A stretch of 64,000 nt of DNA from Lepeophtheirus salmonis (GCF_016086655.4 NC_052135.2:23650363-23714362), one strand, 5' to 3'; shown: positions 36,431 through 51,193, numbered from the stretch's first letter. The notes: generated from the letters alone by a model not told the origin. Translations and numbers: made by a program.

Positions 36431-39000
36431 AATTTAATGCGAAATCCCAGTTTATTTATTTTTATATTCATTTAGAAATAATACAAGTGAGTTATTTTTC
36501 CACAAATTGAATTTGACTGTAACCCATCAAATGTTGAACTGTCCTTGTAGCTAAGGACAGTTGTAAAGGCTTAAAAATATCAAATTGGAGTTATAAATCA
36601 ATAAAATTAGATTTAATAATATTTTTTGAAGAATAATAAAATTACAAATTTTATACTGTTGAATTATTAACTTTCAATTAATTAGAGTAGGTTAAGATTA
36701 ATTAGATTTATATAAGGTACAGATAAGTAATCAGTATCATAGATTATATTAATTTACTCTCACAAACCTCTTTAGGACCCATTCTGACTAATAAACATAC
36801 ATGCTGTGAAGAGTAAAAATAAAAAATAATAAAGAAATATCATTTGTAAATTTCTATGTTGGAATAAAAAGGGCTGTTGAAACTGTTCCCAGTCTCCCCT
36901 ACCTATGATTTATTTTCAGGAGGAAAGTTTGATTAACCATTCAAGTTTATCCCAACGCATTAATTAATCATGAAGTCCACTTCTCCATAGGAGAGAAAGA
37001 CAGGTCCCTTTATCTTCAGTTTGAAGCATATGTATTAATCCAGATCACCACCACGTTTTTGAAGACAGAGAAAAATCGAACCCCTTCTTTCATGTCTATT
37101 TTCTATGTGCATACATGTTTATAAAATATACGTCAAAATGGAATCAGAAATATTTCTTAATTAAAGGATTTCTGACATAAATTCCTGTTGAAAAGATGTA
37201 CAACGAAAATACATATTAATGTTTGTAGGTATTAAATGAGAGAATCCCCAGAATCAAGAGTTGGTTCCCTGGTCACGTAGGCTTTAAAATGTACATATGT
37301 AAAATGTAACTACAAAAAAATCCTTCAAAAAGTTAACATACTAATAAACGTATAAATTCAAAGAGATATCAAAATAATAAAGGTCTTGCTCATTTATGTC
37401 CATACTTTTTTATTTATTTTTATACTTCACATAATTTTTTTTTGTCAGAAGCCTTACATGGAGTTTATGGAGATGTTTAACTATTTTCTGTGTCTCATTT
37501 GTTTTCAAATGATGATGACGAGTACATAGATGTATAACCGGACTGATATTATATTGTTCAATTTATGAGGTCATTTATTGTTTCAACTCTTTACAAGGAT
37601 GCTTCAAAATAGAATACTAAATAATACAAGTACATAAATACAATTGGAATAAAGATGCAGGAAAAAAAATCAATAAATTAGGAAGCAACTTCATGTATTT
37701 TAACACTTTGTTACTTGGTTTGTTACTTTTGGTCTTTGAAATCCACAGTTCTTTTTTTACTTCTTTTAAACTGATCTATTTTTACACTTTTTTGATATAT
37801 ATTGATCTTCATTATTAATAATTTAGTTTTTCTCAACTTCTTCTCGAATATTCTCAAATTTAAATACTATCAATTACACAAATCAACAACAAATAATCTC
37901 TTAAGTTCCTTATTAAACTCTAGTTCAAACAATATTTATATATATATAACACCATTGATACACTAAAATATTAAATTCAAGACTAATACAAATATTGTGT
38001 TGATTTTTGCTCGGTATTACAATTTTAAAATACGTGCATTTAAATGACAAATAGATGAGATTCAATACTAAAATTTTTCATCAATTGTGATAAATTGATG
38101 TGAAACATCTTGGTATGATTTAATTTTTTTTTTTATCATAATATGGTTTTTGTGGAGATAGCTAAGGAAAATATTTATGCTATGATTTGAATAGAAAGTA
38201 ACAGAGAGTTTAAGTGGGGTTAAAATCAACAATACTAATATACGTACATTTTTAGGACAATGTGATTGGAAACGAGCTGATAACAATAATTTTACGTCAT
38301 TGCCTCTCAACCCACGACAAGCAATTTACCAAATAATGAATTATCTTGGATTTTTTTATTTTCTAAAATATTCTTCTTATAAAAAATAAATTGACTTTAT
38401 AAAGCGTCACTCAAATTGGAAGCGAGGACAGTTTAATTATATTTTTTCCCCTTATACACAACACTTTATGGTGAAGGAAAAAAATAGAAATAATAATAAA
38501 GAATTGGTCACTTGCAAATAAAATCATTTTGCCAATCACACCAAAGCTTTTGCATCGACCATTGTCATGATTGACAGCAAAAAGTAATTTTTTCATTAAT
38601 TTTATATACATATCAAGTACATTGTATAATCAATGAAAACGTTACTGGATTTAGAAATGTCAATTCTTAGATACGTTCCAGACGTATGAGTCATCCTTCC
38701 CTTACTTGCTCTTTTATTCAACCCCTCTCTCTCACTCTCTTCCAATGTGATGGATGAATTCATATGTAAATACACATCTGTAGAGTGTTCTCAATCACTC
38801 ATTATTCCATGGTTGTCCTTTGCTGATGTATGAGACGGAAAGAGGTTGAAATCATCATAATTAAACTTGGTACTTTCTATGATATACATCACACGTATGA
38901 GTGTGTTTTTTTAATATCAAAATAGATACAGGGAGAAATGTGCAATTTTCTACGGGTTTCTCTATTTGATCCATCGATAGTGCTCATTTCTCCTTCTATA
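36431..39000. other. AT-rich stretch without recognisable feature
   Basis: Short patches around 36880-37090 and 38690-38830 are slightly richer in G and C, but no frame is kept open and no repeat partner was found. Confidence 0.4.
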
Positions 39001-39566
39001 TTAGTGTTAGGTTTCGGTTTGAAAATCGTAGACCGGTCAAATAACTTTGTAACTTTGACTTTCTCAGTCAAATTTGGTCTGTACTGGACTTCTTGTAAAA
39101 TACATATATATAAGCTTTATTTCAGACCTTCCTCATTTGATAAAAAAATGACTTTAATTGTAGAAAATGAAGTTTTGGTCTACGTAAAATATCGGTCTAT
39201 GATTTGAATTTATGTATACCGTCTAAATTTTTATCTCTGAATAGGTCTCATTTAAAATTTGGTGTAGACCTATTCTATAGATGAATTGTTGATTACATCA
39301 GTTGTGTTTTTAAAATTGTGAGTATTAATCTACAATGATGTGATATGAAGTATAATGTGTTGCATAAATCATATTTGTACAACTCATAAATAAGGAAAGA
39401 TGAGAAAATTTGTCGATATATTAAGATCCAAAAAAAATTGTTCTATATTTTGATTCCAAAAAATCATCAACAATTTAAAACAATTAACAATTGGTCCAAA
39501 TCGGCCAAGAAGATATTTCTTAAGACCGAAAAACAATTCAGTGTTAGGCCGAGTCTCAACTCTATT
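39001..39566 (+). mobile_element. Family E element, longest copy E1
   Basis: It starts TTAGTGTTAGGTTTCGGTTT and ends AGGCCGAGTCTCAACTCTA, the same termini in inverted form as in E3. Internal blocks are GACCGGTCAA, GTAGACCTATTCTATAGATG, CTACAATGATGTGATATGAA, TTGGTCCAAATCGGCC and AAGACCGAAAAACAATTC. The region 39001-39225 is extra relative to E2. The open frames on both strands here are by-products. Confidence 0.65.
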
Positions 39567-42500
39567 ATACAATACAGATAGGAGTTATAAAAAACACAGA
39601 AAAAAAACAAGGAGTGAAAGTGTTAGTTGCTTCGTGATGATCTGAGATCGATAACCTTTTTCTTATCTATAAATGGGGGTTTTTTTTTTTTTTTTTGCAT
39701 AAATAGAACTATAAAAAATTATAGAACAAAATTGAAAATGAAATTTGATTCTTTTTTATGGTCGAAGGGTTTTTGTATGTCAAGGCTTTGTCGGTCAAAA
39801 TTCTTATATTAGGTGTGGTATACATATATATTCCTTTATTTATATTTGTTTGCTTAAAAATATATCAAAATTCGTTAAAACATTGTTTTTTTTAGGACTA
39901 TAAGTTTAATCAACTTTACAGTAAGAAAAAGCAGTAATCTACAAAAAAAATATAGCTTGTCCTTACAAACTTTTTATGGATATATAGTTATTCAATTGGA
40001 ATAATGAACCCCTGAGAAATGTCAAAGAATGTTTTTTTTAATCAATATAAAATTAATAAAATATTTTAGGTTTTCTTTGGAGACCCAAAATTACTAAAGG
40101 TTGATGAATCTAATATTAATTGTAAAATCAATTGTTTACTTGATCGTATTTATTTTTTGAATTTATTTATTTTCATTTATAATTACTATATCTTTATTAT
40201 CCCGAAGTTTTAAAAAATTCAACACTTAACAAAAATAATTTCTTAATTAATAATATTGAAATCAAATCAATATTTATAATCTTTCAGGGGGGGAAATTAT
40301 TTCGTAAATGAAATTCAAATTATTTTGCCGTGTAAAATAAACTCCCTTTGTTTAAAAAGAAATAAATAAAAAGTGGCAAATAAGAACCTTGAAATGGTAA
40401 TTTTTGGCATTAATATTTTATTTTGTCAGGATTGAATGATTTCACAATAAATACAAAAATCCAAATAACAAATAATTTTGTAGAGAATAAGTTAATCATT
40501 ATGTGGCTTTTTTTTTTTTTTTTTTCAATTTTCTTAATTAAAAAATGTCTCACATACAAAAAAATATGTACCCTTAAGATAATTCAAATTTAAGTAACTT
40601 TGTGTCAAAAAGGGAATTCAAACGTTATTATACCCTCTTTAAACAAATGTTTTTTAAAAGATGATTTTGAAGATGCATTGTGACCTATGTGACAAGAAAT
40701 TATTAGTAAGGATATGATAATGGACTAAATTGTGGTGAGCATTAAATCAACGTCTGCGAAATTGACATAAATATATGGAATCTTTGAGAAACGACATATC
40801 TGATGAAAGAGATCGCTATAAACTAAAGTACTCCCGACTTGCTCATACATAAGAGTTTTTAAAATAGGATATACAAATTAAAAAGAGTATTCATAATTTG
40901 CTCTTAACAAAATATTTTGTTTGGTAATTTACCCAACGCTCCTAATTATTAGGGAAGTGAAAATCCGCGCATTTTTCAGTGTACAAGGATACGATTGAAC
41001 AATTTTCTTGTACAAAAATTACAAAAGTTGATTGGACACTAACTTTCCGTGCACTTCCTCTTTTCTAAAGGTTATATAGGAGTCTAAAATAATTGCTTGA
41101 AATTGTCTTGTGTTATTATTTCTTTAGTGTTTAAATTGATATTTACCTACCCATTTATTTCTTTGATTCTTCAATGCACTTACCATCAAAATGCCCATTA
41201 CTTCTTGAATGTTTCATTTGAATAATCATATGTACATACAATGAATGAACCTTTTATTCATTTATTCCTTGCTTTTGTTTTTGCTTAATGTTCCTCAAGA
41301 AAAAAAAAACACACCTTGGAATGGAATAATAAAGAATTAAAATTCTTTCGAATCATAATATTTTAATTACGTTTTTTGTACTCAGCCAAATATAATAAAA
41401 CGTATGGGTTATATGTAACCTGAAAAGGTAAGAGATGCAACAAAAAATATTGCTAATACTCCCAGTAAAAGTTTCTTTGCTAAAGAAAAAGAGGATTGGG
41501 CTAGACCAAAAATGAAATATAAACGAATAGACACTATCTACCTACCTATGGACTTGAAACAATTTTTAAATTACGAATTTATAAGGAGCATAATTAAAAA
41601 TCTGGTTAATTGAGAATTTTTTTCTAATTACCATATTAATTGGTTTTTATTTTTTAAAGTATATGTATATCGATGCTGTCTATTTCTCAAAGCCAAATTA
41701 TATTTATATTGGTCATTTATGGATGTATATATTTTGCAAATAACAAATTGCCTTCGTATTTTTTAAAGTAGCATTAAAGGGAGCTACTTCATTATATGTC
41801 CATACATCCAATGTTTAGTTTGACAACACTTTACTACTTTCTAATTCTGTTTTATAAATCTTTATTATGGATTAAGAACATAGAAAAAATATTATCAGAG
41901 TCATAAATTAGACGTTGTAAAAATAAAAAATAGTATATGGAAGGAAAGTCTCTTTTGTTCTTTATTGACTTCTTTGAACCATAAGCTTACAACAATCATA
42001 TCAGGAAATATAACATAGAAAAGTGCGAGAATGTGCGATAAATGTTAAAGATAATGAGATTTGTACCTATAATAATAACCAACTACCATTCATGAAAGGT
42101 ACATTGTACAAAGATTATGCACATTAGTCAATGTTAGATCTCTCATAAATCAAATTACAAAGCTCTTTGGATCGTGATAAAGAGATTCTTTTCGAGTCGG
42201 AACTTTTAAATAGTATTGACAATGCAGGGCAAAGTTTCTAATTACAGTTATATGCGTAGTAGTTTGATAGACATAAATGCAAAGAGAAGGGAGGGGTTGG
42301 AGGATTACGTGATGAGACCAAGACAAGCACATACAATATACATGTATGTACGTACACTGTACAGAAATGCTTTTGAAAGTTTCACCCTTATTAATAATAA
42401 TGTGGTGTATTAATTATTATTTTACTAAATAACAAATTGGAATTGCACTAATATATTTGGTCAGTATTGTCACTTTAATCATCCCAAAAAATAGACTTAT

Positions 42501-43291
42501 TTTGTTCAAATAAGATTTACTATCTGTAATTTTGTACAAGTTGTAATTTGGATAAGCTGATTGTACAAATTGCAACAAAAATATGAGATCAAAAAATTTT
42601 AAACAAATATTTTTTGGTATTATTTGTGACAAAAATAATTGAGTATATATTTTTAAGCAATGGTCGATATATTAAAAATGTTATATTATACTTTGTAATG
42701 AAAATAATTAAACGCCTAGAGATTCAGCAGATTACTCTTAAATGATTGGATTTTGAACTCAAAATATTAAACCAGTTTGAGAATGTTATTATATTTATAG
42801 AACCAAATTAATTCGTTTCAAGTGCAATATGTTGTAAAATTTTGCAGTTTATAATTTTAATTCAGGTCCATAGTTTTCTTATTTTATGCTTTTTACCTAA
42901 ATATATGCTTAGAAGAATCACTTTAGACCAAAATGGGAGAAATTGGTCTCAAAACTATTAAATATATACTAAATAAGTAAATTTAACGTACAAAAATGAA
43001 ATGATTACATTAGTAAATATATAGAAATTAATGGGATAATGTAGGTTAAGTGAAATAAATTCAAAGAGATGACAAGTTGGAAAATAGGGACTATTTAACG
43101 TACGGCACGACTTGTGTACAGATACATGGGACTGGTATCGCAACAAAACTCGATAGGATTTTAATTGGTTAAGTATGACTGAAAACATTATGAAATGTGA
43201 AAAATGTAAGCTCAAAATATTGTTTATATTACAAGAAAATGATATCTCGGAGCATTTTGAAATTTAAAAAAAATAAAATTCTTCTTAGTGT
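39567..43291. other. AT-rich stretch without a supported gene
   Basis: It holds a run of 17 T (39680-39696) and a run of 18 T (40508-40525). AGGGAAGTGAAAATCCGCGC at about 40952 resembles the terminus of family A, but no body or partner end follows. Two copies of a CAAGTTG motif lie at 42533 and 42561. Confidence 0.4.
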
Positions 43292-43320
43292 TTTCTCCGT
43301 ATTTAAAAAATACAGAGAAA
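43292..43320. other. Hairpin with 13-bp arms
   Basis: TTTCTCCGTATTT (43292-43304) and AAATACAGAGAAA (43308-43320) pair with one mismatch around a 3-base loop. No U-run terminator context applies in a eukaryote, and its function is unknown. Confidence 0.6.
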
Positions 43321-46300
43321 GAGAAGATGAATAAGTTAGTCATTTTAATAGGGAGTACATTTTCTTCTTCTTTTTTTGATACTGTTTTGGCCAAGCATTT
43401 TATTAATAAAAAAACCAATTGAAGTTGAATAGCCCAAACTTGTCATTCCAACATAAAAAATATCTACCCCATCTCCTTTATAATGCTGAATTATTTCTAA
43501 TGGACCTAGATTTAAAAAAAAGTCCCCCTCATAATGGAAAACTACCATGCCAAATAATTTGTCGTCTCTCTTTCTATATTTTTTGATGATATGGTGTTAA
43601 AATTTAAAAAAAACATTTTAAGACGTAAAATATTTAACATGTACAAAGTGCTGTGTACAAGTTACAACTTCTACAAAACACAAACACAAGTCAAAAATTA
43701 ATTCATTAAGGATTGGAGAGGATTTAATGTCTTATAGCGACAAATAAATTTATATATGTAAATATTTCAAAATGGCTAAAATAAATGCTAAACAGAAATT
43801 AGCATTCATTTCAACTACTGCTGTCCTTTCTTCTTGAGACTGTCAGTCACCATTCCTTAATATATACATGGTTCGATGTACTTACATAAGTACGAATATA
43901 TTTTACTAGTAGGAGCAGCAAAAGTACATTCATTTAACATACATACAATACTTCTTCCACCCTTCCTGACTACATTCAAACATTAATATAGTTTAAATGT
44001 ACATACAACATACATATGTATATTTAAATGCCAACAACCATTTTTCAGAAATTCATCCACGTGCGTAGAAAATTACCGCCCATTTAAAGAAGAATAAAAA
44101 GAAAGAGTTCATTGCTGCATTCAAAACATTCCTACTAAATGTTCTTGTTTATATGTATGTGTACCTAGATACAGTGATATTAAATTAAAAGGGGAAGTGA
44201 AAAGGAATATTTATTTATTTATCCAAAAATGTCTTGGAATCTTTTTAAAAGCTATGGAATTTCCTTTTTATTATTAGGTTATAAATATTTTAATTATTAA
44301 AGGTTTTTTTAATGGATGTCGATACATAAGAACTTTGCTATAAATATCTCTCTAACTATGTATTTGGTTCATATCTAGGTACATAGGTTATGGGCCGGAG
44401 GGGGTGACTTTTGTAAGAAGTCTGCCGATCTAAATATTTAAAAACTTTAATTTTTCAACAGGGAGTTCTTTGATATTACTGCTATTTTAAGTCACTATAC
44501 ATACTCACTAGGTACTGATCATTTAAGAGTTGTACTTTATACTAACAAATTCTGCAAGTTGCAATTTGAAATCCAAAAACATGTCAAATAAAATCAGCCC
44601 TTACCAACTATTAATTGATGCTGTCATTTCATCTTGATATATTAATTAGGGCCGAACAATATGTGAGGCTGAGATTAAAGATTTGGGATTTCTAAAATTG
44701 ATGATCATCTTCTTGAAATTAATCTATGAGAAATAATAGAGCAAAAGTTATATATATGCTATGTTGGGAACTACATAATTTTCTTATTATCATAGCAATA
44801 CGGATTCTCTACCCAGGTTTGGAGAAATTAAAAATTATAATTTTTCTTTTAATAACTTTGTAATTGATATTTAAAGACAAGGCCCACATCATTGTTTTAT
44901 TATTTGATGTGGAGGAGTTTGCTTCTTGGAATATTAAAGAAGAGTACCACTAAGCTTTCGAGCATATCATGTTTTTGCATTTCGAAAATACAAAATAATT
45001 TAATTGTGAATTCAGTTTTAATTTGATATTAGCGGGTGTGCCGCCCAATAGAATTGTATTCATGTTCTTGACAATAAATGATTATTAATTGTCAAAAAAT
45101 CATGATAGTTATAACTGATAAAAAGTATAACAATTAGTTCTAGTGAAAAGACATGATTCAAATGCCACTGGATCCAAATTCCAATATATTTGTTAGCAAT
45201 TCAAATAATGGCATGAAACAGTATTCTTGCAATACACAGAGGGAGTTATGAAATTCAGTTTTAGTCCTAATTTAGAATATTATCAGTCTTACAATGAAAA
45301 ATATCATCTCAAGTATTTATTTTATCTTTGTAGAGGTGTTCAATAACGTGTACAATTTACAAAGAATCCCATATAAAGTGATCAATTCAAATGAAAAGTA
45401 AATATTTCAATGATTGAATGCATAAAATAATGTTATGTTTTCAGGAACACTTGGTTAATTTTAATTGCATAACCGTAGGATTTTCTCTCACGCAATTACA
45501 GATGTTGTGAGTCAACATAGAGATGTCAATTTTGTATTTTTTTATACTATGAAAATACATACATAAATATTATATATATGTTAAATCACACGGATTTTAA
45601 GAGATATTTTTGCATGAGCAAAAATAGCTTTTATAGCTAAAGAGAAGGAGATGGGAGGGGGAATTTCATTACACATAAACTAAAATCAAAAACACTATAC
45701 ATTAACTTCACAAAATTATAAAAGTAGGTAGGTATGTGTATGGAGCCGTTTATTAAAGCTACAATATTTATTCTCCCCCCTCCCTTCCTGTAAGAGTTAT
45801 GAATATAGAAAAATTGTTTATTATGATTTGAAGATTATTGTGTGGAAAAAATAACTCTGAAGAGGGTTATAAATTAACCCTTCTATATCACTGGATCTGC
45901 ACATATGTAGGCACTACTAGTTACTACCTACCTTATTCTCAAAGGAACATTCATATTTAGTACTGCATACATAGACTTTTCCAAGTCGTTTACATGAGTA
46001 TTAAGTATTTAAAGGCCATATTTTACTCTGAGAGGATGACGTGTCCAACACATGAAGCTAAAATATATATATATAATGTGTAGAAACTGAATACGTAATC
46101 CAACGTCTCTTTTATTGGTTATACTTAATGGTACTTAGGATGAGTAAAATGCAAATCTACATTAGGGTGAGGTCCAGTGTCCAACAATTTCTAAATTTAA
46201 TTAATCATTCGATTTATTTTTTATTAATAAACAATGGTCAGAAAATATAAATACTATTTTTTCGAAGATTACCATTTATTACAAAAAAATGGAAGAGAGT

Positions 46301-46492
46301 TTCGAAAATGTCAATATTTACTTTACTTCATACATAAAAGTTTATTGACGTCCTTTTTTATTCACTTGAGTCATAAATAGTGATGTTAATCAGTGGCATA
46401 CCGAAAAAAAAGGAAAAAAAAAAAAAAAAATTAACGTTTTATTAACTGATATTTTGAATAATGTGTGAGAGGAGATAAGTTGAGCTATCACA
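43321..46492. other. AT-rich stretch without a supported gene
   Basis: It contains a run of 17 A at 46414-46430 and CAAGTT-type motifs at 43654 and 44552. I see nothing else. Confidence 0.4.
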
Positions 46493-46790
46493 ATGGCGTC
46501 AGCAGGGGGTGGATTAGAGGCGATATAACCCCACCCCTCAAATTAATGAACTTTTGCTTTTTACTAGAAAATTTTATATTCGAAATTTAATTTATTTTTT
46601 CAAATTTTTTCCCAAAAATTAATTTTTTTGTGAACAGCTGTAGATTTTTTTAATTTTTCTCCGAAAAAAATTAATTTTTTGGGAATAGCTATGGATTTTT
46701 TAAATTTGTTTTGAAAAAATTAAATACTTCAAATAAAATTTTTGAAAATTTATTTACAAAAAATTTAACTTTTAAATATTTTTTCCAAAA
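46493..46790. repeat. Short AT-rich tandem repeat with 51-bp period
   Basis: After a GC-richer lead (GGCGTCAGCAGGGGGTGG), a unit ending GTGAACAGCTGTAGATTTTT (about 46601-46651) is followed by one ending GGGAATAGCTATGGATTTTT (about 46652-46702), and then a more diverged third unit. The period measured between the GAACAGCT and GAATAGCT motifs is 51 bp. Confidence 0.6.
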
Positions 46791-47879
46791 ATTACTCTCC
46801 CTCTTTTATTAGCACACCCAAATGTTAAATCCGGTTTTGTATGTTTGTACTATAGCTTGTATTTAGTATGTAGTAGAAAATGGAATTCACTCCTCGAAAA
46901 TTAACTAATAATTATAACAGCTTAGGAAATATAATTTATTCAATAAGTTATTAACAAATATTAAAGATTATCATCACTGGTCATAGATCCTTCTTCATTC
47001 CTTAACATTTACAGTGTTTTTTTGTTCCTAACTATTTTGAAATAAACACATTCTACTATATCCTAGATAGTACAGGATTAAAATCTTTCATAAAAAAAAT
47101 GTGAACAAGACCAATTTTTGGGCCAAATTTTATTAATGATATTTAGAAATTTTAATGAATATCAATTCTCCCATTTTATTATTATACATGTGCAATAAAA
47201 TTGGTTCATAAGGGGAAAAATATATGCTTCGTTCAATTAAATCTGTTAATATTGCCAAAGAAGTTTAAACAGCATTCTTCAGAATTTAAGATTTTGTTGG
47301 GCAACTGCCTCACCCTAACATTTAAAAAAGAAAAGAAAAAAAAGAAGATCAAAAAACGTACAACTTCCCCGAAAAGAAATTCATTTCAAGCCTTACAATA
47401 CCATTTAAAAAACAATTTTATATTCATTGTAGCTTGACAAGTCATTGGACTTTTTTCTTATTAGTCCTTCTCATAATGAAATTTTCGTTTGTTTTACTAC
47501 AATTTGGCATAAATTGAATAAGTAGAATAATGACCATCCATGTACAAAAAGTATTTTTTAATGTTCCTATTTGTATTGTATATTTCCATCATTAATATGT
47601 TTTTCTTTTTCTATTCATTTTTAGGTAAGTTTTAATAGATTTCAGTTTGTAAAAAAAATGGATCAAAGTTCAATAGCTCAAAACTTGATTAAATTTAGAC
47701 CACATTTAGAATTTAAGCATAAAATTTATTCTTTTTTTAAATCAAATGATTGGTTCCTGAGATATTATAGTGTTTGCAATTTTCGCAACCTGTTATTCAA
47801 TTTCAAAAACATAGCATTTTTGAAGAGTAAAATATTTAAAAAAACAATTCGTTAAACTTTTGTAACAGTGGTTCGTTTC
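46791..47879. other. AT-rich stretch without recognisable feature
   Basis: Two frames of 78 and 65 codons (47201-47437, 47658-47855) are lysine- and phenylalanine-rich, as expected from A/T runs. I do not support them as genes. Confidence 0.4.
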
Positions 47880-47950
47880 ATGCAAATGTAACCTATACTA
47901 AATTTTGAGAAAAAAACATTCTACCTTGATTTTTTTTGACGGCCCATATA
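47880..47950 (-). mobile_element. Family B end fragment, copy B5
   Basis: The reverse complement reads TGGGCCGTCAAAAAAAATC, GGTAGAATG and TCTCAAAATTTAGTATAGG, the first 70 bases of the family. Its outer end faces that of copy B3 at a distance of about 140 bp. Confidence 0.55.
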
Positions 47951-48085
47951 TATTAATTTATTAAATAAAGGTATATTTAATATTTTTGTACTAGAGAGCA
48001 TTTCATTTATGATGAAACATACGGACATATACATACATATATTATTAGTTTTTGCCGACTTTCTTAATACTTACATATAAAATAC

Positions 48086-48523
48086 ATTTGCGGCCTCTAA
48101 ACACAAAAACAAGGTGTTTTTTTTTTAAGATTGAGTGTAATTTTGCACTTTTCTACGAATTATCGTCATTTTCGATTAACAACTAATTATTTTTAACCAT
48201 TTGCAGGCACATCAAATTACACTTTAACTAGCCAAAATTGATTGTCGCTGTAAAAGAATGAGAAATTGATAGATTTTATTTGAAAGGGGCTATATCTCGG
48301 AGCCGAAATAAGTCTATTGAATATATAAAGTTTTATAAAATAGCTAACATCCTTGGGTATCTTATCTGATCCCACAAATTTGAATACAATGCCTTCCTGG
48401 GACTCAAAGATCTCTATGAAATATTGGCCCATAGGTTAAATGTATAAAGTTAAAAAATAAGTTCAGATTTACTCATTTTCTTTATTTTTGTTCAAAATTG
48501 TTTGTATGTTGAATCACCCTATA
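48086..48523 (+). mobile_element. Family B element, copy B3
   Basis: Left end GCGGCCTCTAAACACAAAAA, inner blocks CTACGAATTATCGTCATTTT and AGAAATTGATAGATTTTATT, then CACAAATTTGAATACAATGC and TTGTTCAAAATTGTTTGTAT. The right end TTGAATCACCCTATA supports a TATAGGGTG-type terminus. The minus frame at 48217-48432 is incidental. Confidence 0.6.
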
Positions 48524-51193
48524 TGAATTATCCAGATATAATATATCGTATATATAGATACAAATATAGCAATAACATAAAGTCAATAAATGATGGATCT
48601 TATGACAGAATTGAGGCTCTGATCGTTACATTATCATCATCATTATTCGCGCTCTTTCCCTCTTTGTACTCGTATGTATGTATTAAAATACAACATTTAT
48701 AGAGAAATATATTTGAGTAATTGCTTATCTGTAGAGTAGAGTAGGGCAGAAAATAGTGCAAACATCAATTATATTAATTCGTAGTCATCCATCTTCTTTA
48801 CAAAGCCCCAACATTCAAGTGAGTGCAAGTCCATAGACTAACTATTAGTAGAACGTAAAATTGGAACCCTGTCCATTTTTGTTAACTTAAAAAAATGGAA
48901 TACATTATAGGTACAATATATATAATTATCATTAAACCATGCTAAAATTTAAGAAAACATGCCTACATATGCTTACTCTTATTTGAATATACTTAGAGAT
49001 TCTCCCAGTCAGTTTTCCGCACTAATTGTATTTGAAGTGAACCTGTAGAAGGTTGCACCAGTTTAAAAAAATATGAAATTAACTCGTAAATTAAGAAAAA
49101 TAGAATATATAATATTTTTTGAGAAATAAATAACTATACCTTTCAAAATGTTAAATTATCAACTTTGCTTGTATTGTAGATTAATGATCAGCATTATACA
49201 TATGAAAAATTAACTCTCACTACCCTCTTCATATCCTTCTAAATATGTCTAACATGCAGTCCCGTTGAGAAGCATAAATACGTATTATTATATGAAATAA
49301 ACAATGCAAGGAAATTTGCAACTACCTCATAAAAGTGAGTATTACAATATCTGAAATTTCTCCTAAATGCATGAGTTTTCAATTTTGATGACTTTATATA
49401 AACTGATAGTAAAATAATTCATAATTTGAGTGATATAAGTTAAAGCAAAAAACAATGAGAACATCATCATAAAATGTACTTTACCTCTCTAAATCGTTTT
49501 TTCCCTATATCTCGATGAATAATTGATTACAATATTATATTTTGTCACAATAATTTGTATGTTATAATATAAATGTTGTGGCCGTAGCTTTAAGATGTTC
49601 GAGAAAAATAACCTGTTGGAGCTGTCCCCGGACTCTCGTACATATTTTATCAAAAAAATAAGGAAAATGACGAATCAAATATTTTTATACAATGCAAACT
49701 AACTTAAGTTATTGAAATTGTTTCTCTGTAGAAACGTTACCTACAGTATTTTTGTAGGCATAATACAGACTTTTTAAAAGAAAAGAATTTGTCGTCATTC
49801 CTCGTAGAACTGTTATATATATATACTCAACCGAAGAAACCATCATCAAAAGAAGAGCCCCCAAGGTATACCCGTATACATATATATATTTGTAATATAA
49901 TATTCTCTTTTACCCATTTATATGGGAGAGGAGAAGTATACCTATAGAATATACATACATATATAAGTTGTAAAGCATAAAATATGTAGTTGCCTCGTTT
50001 ATGGAGTTGTGAAAGCGTCATTCAAAATAAATAAATAAACAAACAATCATATATTGTATAGAAAATATCAAGCAAAGCAAAGGAAAGTTGCAAAGATTTA
50101 TTTATTTTTTATTATTTATAGAAAAGTCAAAATAGAGTAAAAAGTCATCTTTTTATTTTCTATTTCTTCTTCTTCTTTCCCTTTTGACATAGTCTATTTC
50201 TGTATACTTCTACTAGCAGGAGTACCTTGCATTACTTTAGAGTTATTAGGCGTCAATGAACAGAAACAAAGACGACAAACTTTATTTCAATAATATAGAT
50301 ATCTAATCCCCTTTTTTTCACACTATGCTTTAGTTACACGCTCAATGGTAAAAAATGAGTCGTACATAGAGAAATAAGCATAAAAAAATGTTTTAATTAA
50401 TTAAGAAACACCATCATGGTCAAAGAAAAAAATCTTTATCCAATTTTTTTAGGAATCATTTAGTAAAAAAATGTGTATTTCTTTTCTATAAAAATAATTC
50501 TGTAGTAGTTACGGCTTTGAAAGAAGTCTGTATTTATTCCAAGCATTTGCTCCAGGTAAAAACAACCTTGCATTTGTTTGGTTTTGAGATAGTCTTACCT
50601 CCAAGAGGAAATGATTTGAGAAGGAAAATATTCAAGAGGATTTTTCATTACATGATTTCAATCTCAGACTTAGTTATCTCTGTATAAAAAATGTACAATT
50701 CATTTAAATTTTAGGTGTTGCTATATTTTAGAAATATACTGGTTTAGTTTAACCATCTTTTAGCTTCCATACTGCTCTTTACATCCTTATTTGCAAAAAT
50801 GTAAATAAAGTAAATTTTTTAATCAAAAAATATTTTTTATTATATCAAGTGACTTAGCAAACTTTTTTACAGCAAATATATTTATAGTTAGTAATAGGTT
50901 GCCTTTTTAAAAAAAGCTACTCCATATGGAAATTTTTCAAATTCAAATGATTAATCGGATAGACACAAGTGGTACTAGTTACTTTTTTCTTTAAGTTCTG
51001 GTAAAAACATTCAACTAATTAAAATTATTTAAAAGCATTGAATTATAAATTGATAATAAACCTTCTGAGAATGGTTTTATCTTTAGTTTGCAATTATAGC
51101 TTCATATAACATTAATAAAAAGTGCGGCATATGATACTGAAAATACGGTATTTTATTGCTGACTCTTCCTTTTTCAGACCTATATACACATAC
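48524..51193. other. AT-rich stretch without a supported gene
   Basis: No frame, RNA or repeat copy could be supported. The open frames at 48502-48702 and 49827-50021 have no recognisable motif. Confidence 0.4.

Noticed and set aside
40952..41065. GGAAGTG at both ends of a 113-bp stretch, the left one like a family A terminus
   Set aside because: The match is too short and no family A body is present.
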